Shown here piece by piece: positions 1 to 11,940 of a stretch of DNA of 64,000 bases. The notes below the pieces were generated by a model, which saw only the letters and a program-made list of their open reading frames with translations, did no database searches and was not told where the DNA came from. The position numbers were made by a program, and so were the translations under genes. This DNA is from Inia geoffrensis (Eukaryota > Chordata > Mammalia > Artiodactyla > Iniidae). Where the stretch lies: NCBI GenBank assembly GCA_036417435.1, contig CM070913.1, forward strand, positions 21,730,680 through 21,794,679. The letters are read 5' to 3'. Within the stretch, counting starts at the first letter, position 1. The number at the start of each line of letters is the position of its first letter.

Positions 1-177
1 TGTCCTGAGTGATACAATAAAATGCATTTCTTCTTAGAGGTTTTGGTAAAAATGTTTGAAAACCACTCCTTTAAGTTTCCATCCACTCTAGTGTTCTATG
101 ATTCTAGAATATGGAAAGGGGCATGCTCATTAAGCCCATAATGAGAATATGAAATGCAGCATCCTTTAACACTTTCT

Positions 178-312
178 AGGCTTCCAGACACCACGTTAAT
201 TGCTTTCCATGCATCATTTCATTGAACACTCCCAACAACCCTATGTGTTAGGTAATCATGATGCCATTTTATAAGGACTTAGGAAATTAAGCAATGTTGG
301 AGAGGTTCAGAA
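178..312 (+). repeat. MIR SINE fragment
   Basis: The MIR core order is recognisable: an 'aacactcccaacaaccctat' block, then 'gttaggta', then 'gccattttataaggacttag' in place of the usual tail of the core. It is old and diverged, with no TSD left. The subfamily was not assigned. Confidence 0.7.
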
Positions 313-1384
313 CATACAGTTGGCAGGAAAGTCAAGATTTGAAATTTGTAGGCTGACTTGCAAGTCCTTCTTAATTTTTCTACAATTTGCTGCCAAATGT
401 GTGAAATTCTGAGCATCAGTTAGCAGCTCAGCCCATGATACAGATAGACGCAGGTCTCTGCCTAGATTATGAAACCGACCACGCCCCTTCTTCCTGACTA
501 GGGAAGGTGCGGATGCACACCCCAATGCCTGCTTGGCCTTGCAAGACGAGGGAGTCAGTCACTTTCTTTGCATTTCACTTTACTCATCTGGAACCCAAAT
601 TCCCCTCACTGTCTTGCAGAGTCCCCATGATAACAGAGAAGGCAAAAGCCATGGATGTGATTTCGTATGAAATGAAAATATCAAGTCTTGCCTTTTCACA
701 AGTGTCCTCACCCTGTCTAAGTCTAGAAGGAGGAGTGTGACTCTACATACTGCAGAGAGAAGAAAAGCTTAGCCCACCTGGAGTGTGTAAAGGGATATGT
801 AAAGGGTGTAAAGGGACTTTTAGCAGAAGTACTTATAAATCACACAAGAAGTCTTTCTTTCCTCCTAGTCGATACTCCCACAAATGCATGGATGCTGCCC
901 TGGCCTTACCAGGATGCAGAAGAGGCCTTTGTGTGTATCCCTGACCAGAAGAATAACAACTGTTTCCCTTCTAAAGTCATTGAACCCCCTCGACCTGCAT
1001 GAAATTTTAGCATTAGATAGTCATTCCTTTTGCTTTAAGGCATTATATCTACAGAAGTTCCTGATTTAAAATGAAACCTTTCTATGGCTCACACACAAAG
1101 TAATTAAGAGCCCAAGTCACAATTAGGTCATCCTAAAACCTAACAAAATTCCAATGGTACACAAACAGTAAGTTCAACTGGCGGGGGGGGGGTCAAGGAA
1201 AAGCTTGATAGTACAGGGCACTATCTGGAGGGGCAGGCTTAGGTAGGGATCTAAGTGCAGTGTAAAACTCAAGAGCATAGAGGGTCATAGAAAAGCACTG
1301 AAGACAACCCTAAGCCACCTTTCATTTTGGGAGAAGTTGCAGTACTCCAGGAAAAACACAATCTTTTCAACTGGTGCTTTCTAG
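313..1384. other. No gene recognised; non-repetitive sequence
   Basis: About 1.07 kb with no confident repeat and no exon-like signal. Short open frames at 507-740 and 884-1069 show no domain and no splice context. A G10 run lies at 1183-1192. I see nothing else to annotate. Confidence 0.5.
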
Positions 1385-1562
1385 TTTCACCCATGTTAGC
1401 CATTTAACACTCACAGCATCCCTTTGAGGTAGGTATTTCCAGAGGAAGAAACAAAGAGTGAGAGAAGGGAGGTGACTTGCTCAAGGTCGGCCAGCTGTGA
1501 AATGGCAGGTCTTAAAACTCCTGAGTCCTTCAAACTCACCACAACTCTCCCTAGGTGCTGGG
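1385..1562 (+). repeat. MIR SINE
   Basis: A good match to the MIR core and 3' part: 'catttaacactcacagcatccc', 'gaggtaggta', then the 'gaggtgacttgctcaaggtc' block and the 'cctgagtccttcaaactcacc' end. The sense strand is plus. Confidence 0.8.
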
Positions 1563-1730
1563 ATGCATCTTCCATGCCCACATCTGTGCTTTACCCACTC
1601 TGGGTAAAGGTGCCTCACACCCCTTTTGATATGTGTCAGGAAACATGGAGATGGATCGAAGGAAACAGGATTCTGACTTTGATCCCTGTCAGTGAAATAA
1701 ACGACTGGGGATGTTTCTGTGTATGGCGCA

Positions 1731-1767
1731 GACACACACGCACAGACACACACACACACCACACATA
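1731..1767. repeat. CA-rich microsatellite
   Basis: Interrupted (CA)n tract with single G substitutions, probably a decayed dinucleotide repeat. Confidence 0.85.
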
Positions 1768-2589
1768 AAGTATCACCAAGAAGAATAACTGCTCTAGGTT
1801 CACAATGCAACCAAAACTCATCAGTGATTAAAGCTTCTGGGTTTTGCTTCGATCTCTGGTTTCGCCTTGACTTTCAGTTCTCGGCTTCTTTCTCCTTTTC
1901 TCCCCGCCCACTTTTTAGTGGCCTTTGTTCTTCTCTCCTGAGCCATCTGGTTGCAAAGTATGGAAGGAGCACAGTGCAGCAGACACATGAAAAAGCAGTA
2001 CCAAAAAAAAAAAAAAAAAAAATAGTAGGAGTGAAAACAAAAGACACAAAGATTCTGAATTTTTTATTTCTCTTTTCAGAGTGAAGTATCACGGCTCCTG
2101 GTTCGGATGCAAAATGGGCAAGTGTGCATGGGGTCTTTGGATAGGAGATTGACATATGCAGAAAGAGCAAAGGATGGCCCCAGGCCACCCTGTGCGTCAA
2201 GGCTGGGCTCTGGCACGGCTGGGCAAGTGACATGAGTCGTCTCTAAACCTGCGACATGTATCAGAGGAGGTGTTAGAGGAACCACATAGCACACCTGCTT
2301 CTAATGGCCCCCACGCTGCTGTGCTCAACCCTTTGCACCATGGAATTTATTTTTTCTGGAAGCCAAGGCTTTGAGTCTCTCCTCCCCTATAGAAAGCTTC
2401 TGTGTCTATGTCCATCTACCATGTGAATGCATGCAGCCACTACCTCAAATATCATAAATCCTCTCTCTCCCCCTTTCTGTCTGCCTGTTTATCTACAATC
2501 TGTCTATTTAAATTCTTTTTAAACAAGAAGGGAATATCTTTATGCCTGTTTGTAGGAATATTCTACATCCATCTGTTATTTACATCATT
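1768..2589. other. No gene recognised; contains A20 run
   Basis: Contains an uninterrupted A20 at 2003-2022 with no SINE or LINE body that I can identify upstream. This could be a very short retroinsertion tail or simple slippage. The rest is unassigned, including a pyrimidine-rich stretch near 2460-2490. Confidence 0.45.
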
Positions 2590-4300
2590 CGTTTTCCTGA
2601 GGTGTCTCCAACAAATTCTGGCTGGATGCACTGTATGTGTTATTAATAAAACAGCTGTAAAAATATTAACTGTACAGCCTAATTGTCAGCCCTGATTAGG
2701 AGCCAAGTTTATCCCCGGACGGATGCGGAGACTCAGAATTTGGGCTTCAATCCAGATCTGACCCTTGCAGCTCACTTTACATTGGATTCTTTGACCATTT
2801 AAGCCGCTCTGGCTTCTTTTTTCCCCTCCAGGGATCTGTGCACATCCGGCCACTGGCCTCCTGACTCCTTCAGCTGGCGCTGCTCCAGTTTCTGGAATGT
2901 TCATGGCCAGGGACCCTACCCCACTCGCCCTCCCCCCACCCCCCGCCCCACTTTAGTTAAACTTAACAGCCATATGCTATATAATCACCTTTCGGGGATT
3001 TAAAAGATGAGTAGAAACATTGTCAACATTGTTTCTCCACACACACTGATAGGAAATCGCATTTGGAAAGTCTGCATTGGAAAACACATCTCTGTTTAAA
3101 ACCCCTGGGTTAGGACACCAGGATCAGCCACAGAGTGACACTCCCTTAGTATCTACAATTAAATCAATCTTTCAGACGGACCTTCTGGATATGGGAGATA
3201 AATGAAGAGGTGATAATGCATTTTATTTTTAATAAAGTGTTCGAAAGAAATCAAATGAGGGCAGAAGTTCTCAAATAAGACACTTTTGTTACTGTTCCCT
3301 TCTTAGTACAGTTGGATTAGCTCTGACTGACCAATACCTAAGTGAGGTCGAGGTGTTTCCTGGGAGAAAACAACTACATAGAAAAAAAACGTTTTTCTGC
3401 CGGTGCCCAGAAAGCCTTGGCAACGTCTGTGTCATCTAGACCTCAGCTGATGGGAAAACAATAGAAGACACTTAGATAAGCTGATATGATGGTTTGCACC
3501 ATTACATATGAAATATATAAATTATCTGCCAATGTTTCCTAGAGCGAAGGATTAATGACACAGTTAAAGTGTATAGGCCCAGTAACACCTAACATAGCTA
3601 TGACTTATTGTCAAAAACTTGGATAAGATTTGATATTTCATGTTACTCTTCTATCAGGGATTTACTTTAGGACTGCAATATTTCTACTTGAGTGGAGTGC
3701 TTTGGAAATTTTACAGCAATGGCCTTTGATTTTGCTTATGTTTCCAGGAAGTTTCCAAGCTGGCTTTCTTGCCATATAAGATTACTTCTTAAATTCTCTC
3801 TCATCTCGCAGGTTCCAGACCACCCTTGCAAATGTTTCCAAAAAGACAGAATGTGCCATGTCCCCATCTTGCCTGCAATTCTCATGACCATTAGTATTGA
3901 CAATCTGGTAGAATGCTCATGGCTTGCTTGAATTGTACATTTTAAAAGAATCATTTGTAAGGGGAAACTATATTTTTGTCTCTAACAGAGGTGATGAAAA
4001 TTTCAGAAAAGAAACACAAAACTTCTCATTTCCATCTCTTAAAAGAATTTGTGGCGGGATAGTAATGAAATCATCACATACGCTACTGGAGAGCCAACCT
4101 CCACAGCAAGTTCAACACACGACTGTCTTTGCTTTAAAAGTACACATTTCTAAAAGGCACGGTCAATTGTCTCCCCAAAATGTCTGCACTCTAAAATGTT
4201 TTTGTCTAACAATTGAACTCGATTCAAATGACTTTGTGAAGACAAGCTGTTTTTAGCCTTGAAAGGATTAGTAATTGCTAAATGTTTTAACGGATGCCAC
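2590..4300. promoter_or_regulatory. Candidate non-coding regulatory block (unique sequence)
   Basis: About 1.7 kb free of recognisable transposons in a repeat-dense window. It carries many AT-rich homeodomain-type cores (for example near 2645-2700 and 3155-3170) and GATA-like sites near 3470-3485. There is no exon structure. Calling it regulatory is inference from composition and lack of repeats; I could not measure conservation. Confidence 0.3.
2926..2951 (-). other. G-quadruplex-prone tract
   Basis: The plus strand has a run of four C-blocks separated by one or two bases, so the minus strand has at least four G-tracts of three or more with short loops. This is the standard G4 pattern. Function is unknown. 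Confidence 0.55.
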
Positions 4301-4649
4301 TTCCTTTTTTTCTCCATTGTTTATCGTAATGTTACCTGAGTTTAAATGTATGGGTGTTTCATGGCTTCTATCTTATAAATGTACAACAAACTGGATGTCT
4401 TTCCAATGAAGCGAGAGGAAAACAGCCATCTCAGCCTTCATGAGAACACCACCATACTTTCTCTTGCATCTGTGTCTTCCCCAACTCTTAACAGACAACT
4501 GTATACCAATGGGGCTCAATATTCATTCACTAATGACTAAGTTCACAAGTTCTCTGCTTGGCCTAGTAGAGAGGACTAAATTTCATTCTTCTTTCACATT
4601 TCTACATTTCATTCTCAAGTGATAAAACTTCTTTCGGCAATTATTTTGC
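4301..4649. other. AT-rich unique sequence, nothing recognised
   Basis: No repeat, exon or motif cluster that I can support. Confidence 0.5.
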
Positions 4650-4965
4650 TTAGATGTTAAACAGAATTTATTGGGTACCTTCTATGTGCCTAGCACTAAG
4701 CTACACACCAAGATGAATTTGTAATAAGCCTAAGACACGCTTCTGCCAATAAATAATCACACAGTATTTTTTGTGGACCCAGAATAGCCCACGTGGGAGG
4801 CATTGTATAAGCTGGTGTAGGATGGTGTAACTCGACATAGGCAGATAGGATATTCAGTATTAGGGAAGAGAGTCATGGGATTAGTTACAAGACGAAACTT
4901 TACTTGAAAGACAAAGCAGGAACTGGGCCATGAAGAAAGCAGAAAATGGAAAGAAATGTGTAGTT
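4650..4965 (-). repeat. LINE L2 3' region fragment
   Basis: The plus strand reads the antisense of the L2 3' end: 'tttattgggtaccttctatgtgcctagcactaagct', later 'ggaactgggccatgaagaaagc'. L2 coding strand is therefore minus. Strongly diverged. Confidence 0.6.
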
Positions 4966-6559
4966 TAAGATTGAAAACTTGGTAGGCTCAGCATATACAT
5001 TATTGAGTTTCTTGCCCTAAAGCCTTATAGCTAAATAATATACTTTTTTAACCAGATGGAGGCTGGCTGGTGAGCTCAAAGTGTGGTGATAAGACAAGCT
5101 TTTCTTATAATCAGTGTTTAGGATGTGAAATTGATTTTCTTATAATCAATGTTTTAGAGTGCAGAAAAAATAATCTGCACTCAAGTGTCTGGCACGCATT
5201 TAATAACTTACTGAATATGTTTAAGACAGACCAAACCTCACAACATCACTACTGTCCATTAAGACTCAGCATTCTGAGAAGATGAGAAGTTAATTTTTTG
5301 TGATGGCTTCTGGAGATGGATGGAAGAAATGGTCCTCGGGATATTTGACTACCAGACAGAAGGCTACTGAGGGAATGAGTGTATCTCACACCATTCTGGA
5401 AATCTCAAGTGAAAGATCTTTTAAAGTGACAAATTCAGGGAATATTTACTATTTAAAATATGACACCGACTTTCCATTATTTTTGCCTGGCAGAGAAGTG
5501 GAATTATTCATCTCCGAGGAGACAGCCCTTTTTTCGGGAAGATAGCCTGATGGGCCCCTTTTTATATAAATGATGCTCCCACTGTCTTAGAAGATAGGAT
5601 GAAAAAAGGGAGTTAAACTGCACTACATTAAGAATTAACTGGCATTTGGGAAATGGTCACTGATGCTTCATTGTTGGTTAGAGAGGGCTGAGCAACTTGG
5701 CAAGAAGTTGACAAGGAGCCTGAGAAGAAAAGACAGCCAATGTGAAAGTCAAGGTGAAATGACGGCTGATGGACTTTCAAGAATAGCGGTGATTAACATT
5801 CAATTGTCAATTGTTTCCTATTCTGTGCTGACACCACCCTTTCCTACCTTGAAAGCTTCGGTAAAGCTCTGTCACTGTAAAGATCTGCCTAGAGATGTGT
5901 TAGAGGTATTGAGACAGAATGGAAGAAGTGGTGCAGTGCTCAGCCTGGACCAAAGCAGCAAAGAAGGAGGATGTTGGCCACTGGAGCTGAGAGAGTTAGT
6001 TTGGAGGCAGGTTACACAGAGACGGACCCAGGAGAACATAAGCTTCTCCCTGGGAACCCTCAGAGGTTATCAGGGAGAGTGTGGAGGACTTCCACTGACA
6101 CTGGATGGAGGCTTGAGCCATTTGACTTGGATAGTAAAGAAAAAGGAGCTCTCAGGCACTGACATCTGGGTTTCTTCTGGTCATCCTAAATCACCTGGCT
6201 GAAAAGAGCAAAGATGACGTATTTCTCCATCGCTCTCATCATCCATGCATTCAATAAGCACCAAGCCAGAGCTTCCTTCTTCCAGATTTTAACTTTAAGA
6301 ATGAACGTAGGCACAAAGCACATTAAAGAAATAGCAACCAAATATTTGAGAACCAGGATGGGTAGTATGCAGCACACGTGGTTAGAATGCAGAGGAGAAA
6401 GAGACAGCTGTTGGCTGGAGTGGTTGCAAAAAGCTTCAGAGAGAAGGTTGAACTTTATATGGGCCTTGGTCAGTGACTTGAATTTGGATACGAATTAAAG
6501 GAGGGAGAATTCATAGTCATTCTTCATAGTTACATCTCACTTTAAGTCATGCAATTTCA
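4966..6559. other. Unassigned sequence with a small local duplication; open frame at 5663-6202
   Basis: No repeat family recognised. A roughly 21 bp imperfect direct duplication lies at 5100-5120 and 5135-5155, followed by a perfect 9 bp inverted repeat (5157-5165 and 5174-5182, 8-base loop). A 179-codon plus-strand frame at 5663-6202 has no recognisable domain, signal peptide or membrane segment. It is most likely chance. Confidence 0.4.
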
Positions 6560-6662
6560 TGTATAATATCCAATTTCTCATCACAACTACTCTCTGAAGT
6601 AGATATTAATCCCATCTCTCAGATGAAGATGCTGGGGCTCATAGTTTAGAAATATTTAGAGA
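6560..6662 (+). repeat. MIR SINE fragment
   Basis: The MIR core is visible: 'tcatcacaactactctctga', 'agtagatattaatcccatctc', then 'agatgaagatgctggggctc'. Old and truncated on both sides. Confidence 0.65.
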
Positions 6663-7330
6663 CATAAAATTAGACCATATGGGTGATTCAATAATCAGAG
6701 TAATTGTTATTATCAAGTTCCTCTAAGATTTAGAAACATTCTTTGAATAGCCTAACATTTTAACAGTTTGTGATGAGTCCCATATTAAAAGAACAGATAC
6801 ATAATGAAATTTAAACTCACAGAAGATATAAATTAGGAAAGATGGCTTATGAAATTATTCATGACTCATCTGAATATCCAGTTCTTTATTTTATGTGAAG
6901 TGATTTTCAAAATGCCATGAATGTGTCACTTTTCTGGAATGCACCATAGAAATTTACACTGGGAAGGTGCTTTGAAGACCGCCCTGTCCAACGGCTCATA
7001 TCTACAATATAGAGGATTTGGGCCTTGCTAAATGCATCTATCACATATTAGCTCTGCTTATTACTATCCTAATGTTATAAATAACACCAAAGAAATACAA
7101 ACTATAGTCTCTGCCCCTAATCTGCTTCTAATCTGCTCTGTAGACCTTTCCCCCTTTCACAAAAGAACTATGATAATTTGGGCTCCCATCTAAAAGCTCA
7201 AACATGGAAATATTACACCAAGTTAAAATAAACCATTCCTAACATTACATTACTTGTAATACAATGATTTATGAAGAACAAAAAGTAATTAGTATAAGCA
7301 TTTCCTTTCCCTACTCTCATTTTGAGTATA
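6663..7330. other. AT-rich unassigned sequence
   Basis: About 670 bp with no recognisable repeat or gene. It ends at the left TSD of the CHR-1 SINE. Confidence 0.5.
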
Positions 7331-7344
7331 AGAAGCCAGTGTTG

Positions 7345-7652
7345 GTGGCACAGTGGTTAAGAATCCGCCTGCCAATGCAGGCGACATGGGTTCAAGCCCT
7401 GGTCCAGGAAGATCCCACATGCCACAGAGTAACTAAGCCTGTTCACCACACTACTGAGCCCGCGTGCCACAACTACTGAAGCCCACGTGCGTACAGCCTG
7501 TGCTCGGCAACAAGAGAAGCCACCGCAATGAGAAGCCCACACTGCAATGAAGAGTACGCCCCGCTCACCCCAAAGGGAAAGCCCGTGCACAGCAACAAAG
7601 ACCCAACACAGCCAAAAATAAATAAATAAATGTATTAAAAAAAAAAAAAAAA
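7345..7652 (+). mobile_element. CHR-1-like tRNA-derived SINE
   Basis: The tRNA-related head (A-box-like 'gtggcacagtggttaagaat', B-box-like 'gggttcaagccc') is followed by the longer CHR-1 body with repeated 'gcccacg'/'gcaac' units. It ends in a mixed (aaat)n/A tail. A 14 bp direct TSD (agaagccagtgttg) sits at 7331-7344 and 7653-7666. The copy lacks the first ~10 bp seen in the CHR-2 copies here. Its body is longer and more diverged than theirs, which fits an older insertion. Confidence 0.9.
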
Positions 7653-7666
7653 AGAAGCCAGTGTTG

Positions 7667-8365
7667 TTTCAATAGCTCCAAATGTCTGAGTTGTTCTTAC
7701 TCCCATTCCTGTAGGGGAAGTGAAAACTTCCTTCTCACTACTTCACCCCCTCATTCCACCCTCTTTAGGCCTCTGAGTAGCATAAAGTTGGTTAGAGGAA
7801 GACAGAATTTTGAGATAAAGAGGTAGGAACAACTGGGTCCATAGGAAATGCAGGGGATGCCTGAGATGGAGGGACCAAGGACCACTGGATTTTCCAGCAT
7901 TGGGGCCCCTGGAGGATATGCTCCAGTGAGGAATTACTGTGGGATGCTGGGAGAGAGACTGCACACCTGGTACCAGGCTGGCCTGGAGGGCATCAGTGAC
8001 CCTCCCAGTGGGTTTATATAACCATAGTCAATTTTGTTGACTGCTGAGAAGGTCCCCTCTGCACCCTCCTGGAGTAGAGGCTTGAGTGATGTTAGAATAC
8101 CAGCACTTGGCACCAGTAACAAGTGACTAAAGGACAAAAGCAATAAGGGGACTACCAGATGCTAAGAAAGGAACTTCCCTTGATTTTTCTCACAGCACAC
8201 ACACAGATCAACATGGTTTTTTTTACTAAGCAAATGGAATTTCCCACTAGTCAGATATGTGGGTGCTCAGAGCAGATTTAACTTTATAAAGGCTGGAAAC
8301 TTTATACTTGCTCTTCTTTGCTTGCCCTTAAGTGCTGTAAGTTAAAAGTCACATACATTTACATA
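7667..8365. other. Unassigned sequence
   Basis: No family recognised. Minus-strand frames at 7743-7964 and 7934-8143 are short and without domains. The GC-richer part at 7840-8110 might be a decayed LTR, but no LTR ends can be defined. Confidence 0.4.
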
Positions 8366-9016
8366 CAACCTATCCTCATTATTCATGGATTCCATATGTG
8401 CAAATTCGCCTACTTGCTAATATTTATTTCTAACCTCAAAATCAATACTCACGGTGCTTGCATAGTCACTCATGGACAAACACAGAGCAGTGAAAAATTT
8501 GAGTCTTCTGAGACGTACGTTTGCAGCTGAGATAGAACAAGGTGACCCTCGGCCTTCTTGTTTTAGTTCTCATACTGAAAAACGAGTGATCTTCTCACAG
8601 CCTGTTTAGTGCCATGTTTTTCATTTTTGTGCTTTTTGTTGATGATTTTGGTGTTTAAAATGGTCCCCAAGTATAGAGCTGAAGTGCTGTCTAGTTTTTT
8701 TAAGAGCAAGAAGGCTGTGATGTGCCTTATGTAGAAAGTATACATGTTAGATAAGCTTTGTTCAGGCATGAGTTATGATCCTATTGGCCACAAGTTCAAT
8801 GTCATGAATCAACAATACATATTAAATAAGGTGTCTTTAAGCAGAAACACACAGAAAACATCATTACATATTGATCAGCTGACCAAAATGTTGTGACCAG
8901 AGACTCACAGGAACCTAACCCTCTACCTCCTCTAGGAGCAATGGTTCAGGATTCACGAATTCAGTGTTTGTTGTGACTTTATAGAAGATAACTGCCTGAA
9001 CAATAAGAATTGACTG
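8366..9016 (+). mobile_element. Short Tigger-like (TcMar-Tigger) DNA transposon
   Basis: Ends are imperfect inverted repeats of about 20 bp (5' 'tatcctcattattcatgg', 3' 'aacaataagaattgactg'), flanked by TA on both sides (8364-8365, 9017-9018), as expected for mariner/Tigger insertions. The middle keeps the start of a CENP-B/jerky-type transposase at about 8660-8810, including a run reading VMCL followed by a stop and then the helix-turn-helix region. At about 650 bp, most of the transposase is missing, so this is an internally deleted, immobile copy. Confidence 0.8.
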
Positions 9017-9849
9017 TATTTACATGTTCTTTGACTCAACTTGTTATGTGCAAAGCATTGTACTAAGCATCAAAATAAAAACAGGCAATACGGTCTGCAA
9101 TTTCTACCAGATCCGAATACACTGCAACCACACCATGTGCTACAGCACAGAATCCAACACAGGTTCTTACTCAGGACATGTCTTGAGCCTCAGCCAGAAA
9201 GGGGTTATTTCTGGAAGTAAAGAAGACAGTTATAAGGCAATCTCATTTACAAAAAGACCCCTAATAAGGACCCAGAGGACAGCTCTGAGGACGCTTATAG
9301 TGTGGCTCTGTGGACTTGGGGTCACCGTTTCCTGTTATAAATACCACTCTGAGTTTCCAGGAGGCTTTGTGGGCATCTGAACTTGAGTGAGACTTGGCGT
9401 GCTACATCCCAGTATGGGAGTTCATGTAAACAGGTTGTAAAATAATCAGCTTGACCCCTTCTAAACGCAGGCAATGTTAAAAAAAACACAAAAAGCAAAA
9501 AAACAAGCAAACAAACAAACAAAAAATGCACACAACCTCATGCCTACGAGAATGTTATTTTTTGCACCTGTATAAATGAAGACAGACAAGTTTACAAAAT
9601 GAACGTGGCAAATGATTAGTGATGATTGACTTACAAGGGAGGAACCAAAAAGTCAGCCATTTGCTACTGGGCCATCTTTAAGTCCTGGAGCATTTTAACT
9701 CAAATTTGGTATTTTGTCACAGTTACGAAATTATGTTGTCAAAGAGGTGACTGCAATTCTCCAGTAAGCATTGTGGGTGATTAGGGTTGAGTTCTAGCAT
9801 GTATCCAAGCCTTGGTTGCAAAATGATGACTAAAAAATGGTAGAGAAGC
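9017..9849. other. Unassigned sequence, A-rich patch at 9479-9527
   Basis: No repeat family or exon recognised. The A-rich (caaa)n patch near 9479-9527 is low complexity. The plus-strand frame 9024-9380 (118 codons) has no visible domain. Confidence 0.45.
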
Positions 9850-9972
9850 CTAGAAGGTAAGCATCTGAAGGATGAGGATTTTTGACTGTTTTGTTCACTG
9901 ATGAATCCCTGGTGTCTAGAACAGTGCTTGGCCCAGGGAAGGCACTCCATAAATACTTGTTGAATTAGGTCT
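9850..9972 (+). repeat. LINE L2 3' end
   Basis: Good match to the sense L2 3' end: 'tttgttcactgatgaatccc', 'agaacagtgcttggcccagg', 'ctccataaatacttgttgaa'. Confidence 0.8.
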
Positions 9973-10290
9973 ATTTTAATGTGTTATTTTAATATAAGCA
10001 CAGCCAGTGTTTATATTTCTAAATATAGGGCATCGTGTATCTGCGCCCCGTTTCCTATACCTGTGCTCTTTCACTCCCCAGCCCAGTCTGCCCCAGTCTT
10101 CACCCTGAACAGCCAGTGACTTCACCCCAGACCAAACCAGAGGAGGAAGCAGTCTCGGCAGCAGGAGCCCCATTACTGTCCAAAAGGACCCCAAGTGCCC
10201 CAGCCAGACCCATCCTCTGGGCCTCTATTCCCAGTGGTCTTGGTCCTAACCACTTCTGGAGGAGTGTGTGCAACGTCTGGATTGTTGCCC
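9973..10290. other. Unassigned GC-richer sequence
   Basis: About 320 bp, CpG-poor, with overlapping short frames on both strands (10035-10328 plus, 10100-10387 minus). No domain and no splice context. Confidence 0.4.
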
Positions 10291-11575
10291 ACCTGATATG
10301 TGAGAAACGGTATCTCAGGATATTATAACTTGAATTTCTCTTATTAGGAGCAAGGCTGCACTCTATTTTCATATGGTTAAGAGCCATTTGCCTTTCTTTT
10401 TATAGGGAACAGTCTGTTCATTTCCATAGTCCATTTATCTACCAAGTTATAGGCTTCCTCTTCTCTATTTTTAGACGCTCTTTATATATTTGACATGTTA
10501 ACCCTTTGCGATAAAAGTTGCCAATTTTTTCCCATTTGTCATTATTTTTACATTGCTTAGAGTATTTTTTTACTTGAAAAAGTTTTTTTTTTTTTAATAC
10601 CATAAAATTTAGCTAGATTTTTACTTGATGTTTCTGGACTTGGTTAAATAGTTGAGACACTTTTCTTCATCCTAGTTATTGGAGGAAAATACCCTTCTCT
10701 TCGAATATGTATAGCTTCATTCATTTCACATTTAGATCTCTGAGCCTTTGGAATTTATCCTGGTGTACAATGTGAGAAACGGATCCAATTTTATCTTTTT
10801 CCATATGGCTATCCACTTATCCCAACACCACTTATTTATAAGTCCATCTTTTGCCACCAATTTGAAATGCCATCTTTATTGTATATTAAATTTCCATATG
10901 CAATTAGGTCTGTTTCTGGATTTTTCTAGTCATTGATCTATCTACTCATGCGCCTATAGAGTTCTTTAATTGCAGAGGCTTTAGAATGTATTTTAGTATA
11001 TGGTCACGCCAGTCCTTATTTTCACTGCTCTTCTTTTACAAGGATTTCCTGACTACTCCAGCTTATTTTTCCTCCCAAATGGTATTTTAAAAATTATATT
11101 AATTGTTTAAGTTAAATTAAGGTTCAATAAAATTTATAAATTAACTAAGAGAGAACTGACTTCTGCCTATCCAAGAAACTGATACGTCTTTCCATTTCTT
11201 CAAATCTCCTTTTGCATCCTTGAGGGGTGTTTTTAGTTTTCTTTGTACAGTTTTTGCACAATTTTTGGTTTTTTAATGTACCTGAGTTTATCATTATTAC
11301 TATCTTAAATATATCTATCACATATCTTCTAACTACTTTTAGTTTGTATGTATGAAGGCTGTTTACACTGATTTCTTCCCTATCTGCTACTTTACTGAAT
11401 TCTCTTATTACTTGTGGTGCTTTTCCGTTGAGTGTCTTGGACTTTTCAGTTATATACTCACGTCTCCTGCCAGTAGAGATATTTTTGCTCTTCCCTCCTA
11501 TGTCTTATGTAACGGCAGATGTTGTGCTATTTGTTTTCTACTAAACTTTATATTATGAGGTCTGTGCAGTATCAT
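10291..11575 (-). mobile_element. Old L1 (L1M-type) fragment, antisense
   Basis: The plus strand carries long runs of the well-known antisense L1M sequence in order: 'ggtatctc', 'cttttcatatggttaagagccatttg', 'gctctttatatatttgacatgttaaccctttg', 'tttatcctggtgtacaatgtg', 'ggctatccacttatcccaacaccac', 'cattgatctatctactcat', 'ctttactgaattctcttatta'. The L1 coding strand is minus. Heavily mutated with no intact frame. Confidence 0.85.
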
Positions 11576-11589
11576 TAAATGGTCCTAAG

Positions 11590-11940
11590 GGCACAATTTT
11601 AATGGCTGCATGTATTTTATTTTATGGATATGCCAACATTTAGTTAGCCATTTTCAACTTGAAATTCAAGTTTTCTCCTTTTTATTTTTGTAAGTAATGT
11701 CACAATAAACATTTTTTTGTTTGTATTTATTTGTGCGCATTTCTGATTATGCCTTTAGTGTAAATTCCTAGGAGTAGAATCAGTAGGTCAAAGAGCCTGC
11801 CCGGTTTTAAGGCTTTCTAAATGCATAGTTGACAAAATGCCCTTCAGAAAAGATAAACCGATGTACACTCACATCGGCAAATTTGTCTTCCTTCACTGTG
11901 CCCTCAGCAACCTAGGTATTTTAAAGTTATGGTAGCTCAC
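11590..11940 (-). mobile_element. Old L1 fragment, antisense (separate piece)
   Basis: Antisense L1 again: 'atggctgcatgtattttattttatggatatgcc', 'cacaataaacat', 'taaattcctaggagtagaatcagtaggtcaaag', then 'gacaaaatgcccttcag'. In L1 this block lies on the other side of the block at 10291, so this is a second copy or a rearranged piece of the first. Confidence 0.75.

Noticed and set aside
1731..1767. Coding potential of frames running through CA and GT tracts (1481-1821, 23946-24182, 57742-57942)
   Set aside because: Dinucleotide repeats keep frames open artificially and give repetitive VCVC or HTHT peptides.
5663..6202. 179-codon plus-strand frame as a possible gene
   Set aside because: No domain, signal peptide, splice context or promoter, and overlapping frames occur on the same strand. 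Chance is the better explanation.
11862..11893. Hairpin ccgatgt/acatcgg as a structured RNA
   Set aside because: It lies inside an antisense L1 block and is most likely a product of mutations there.
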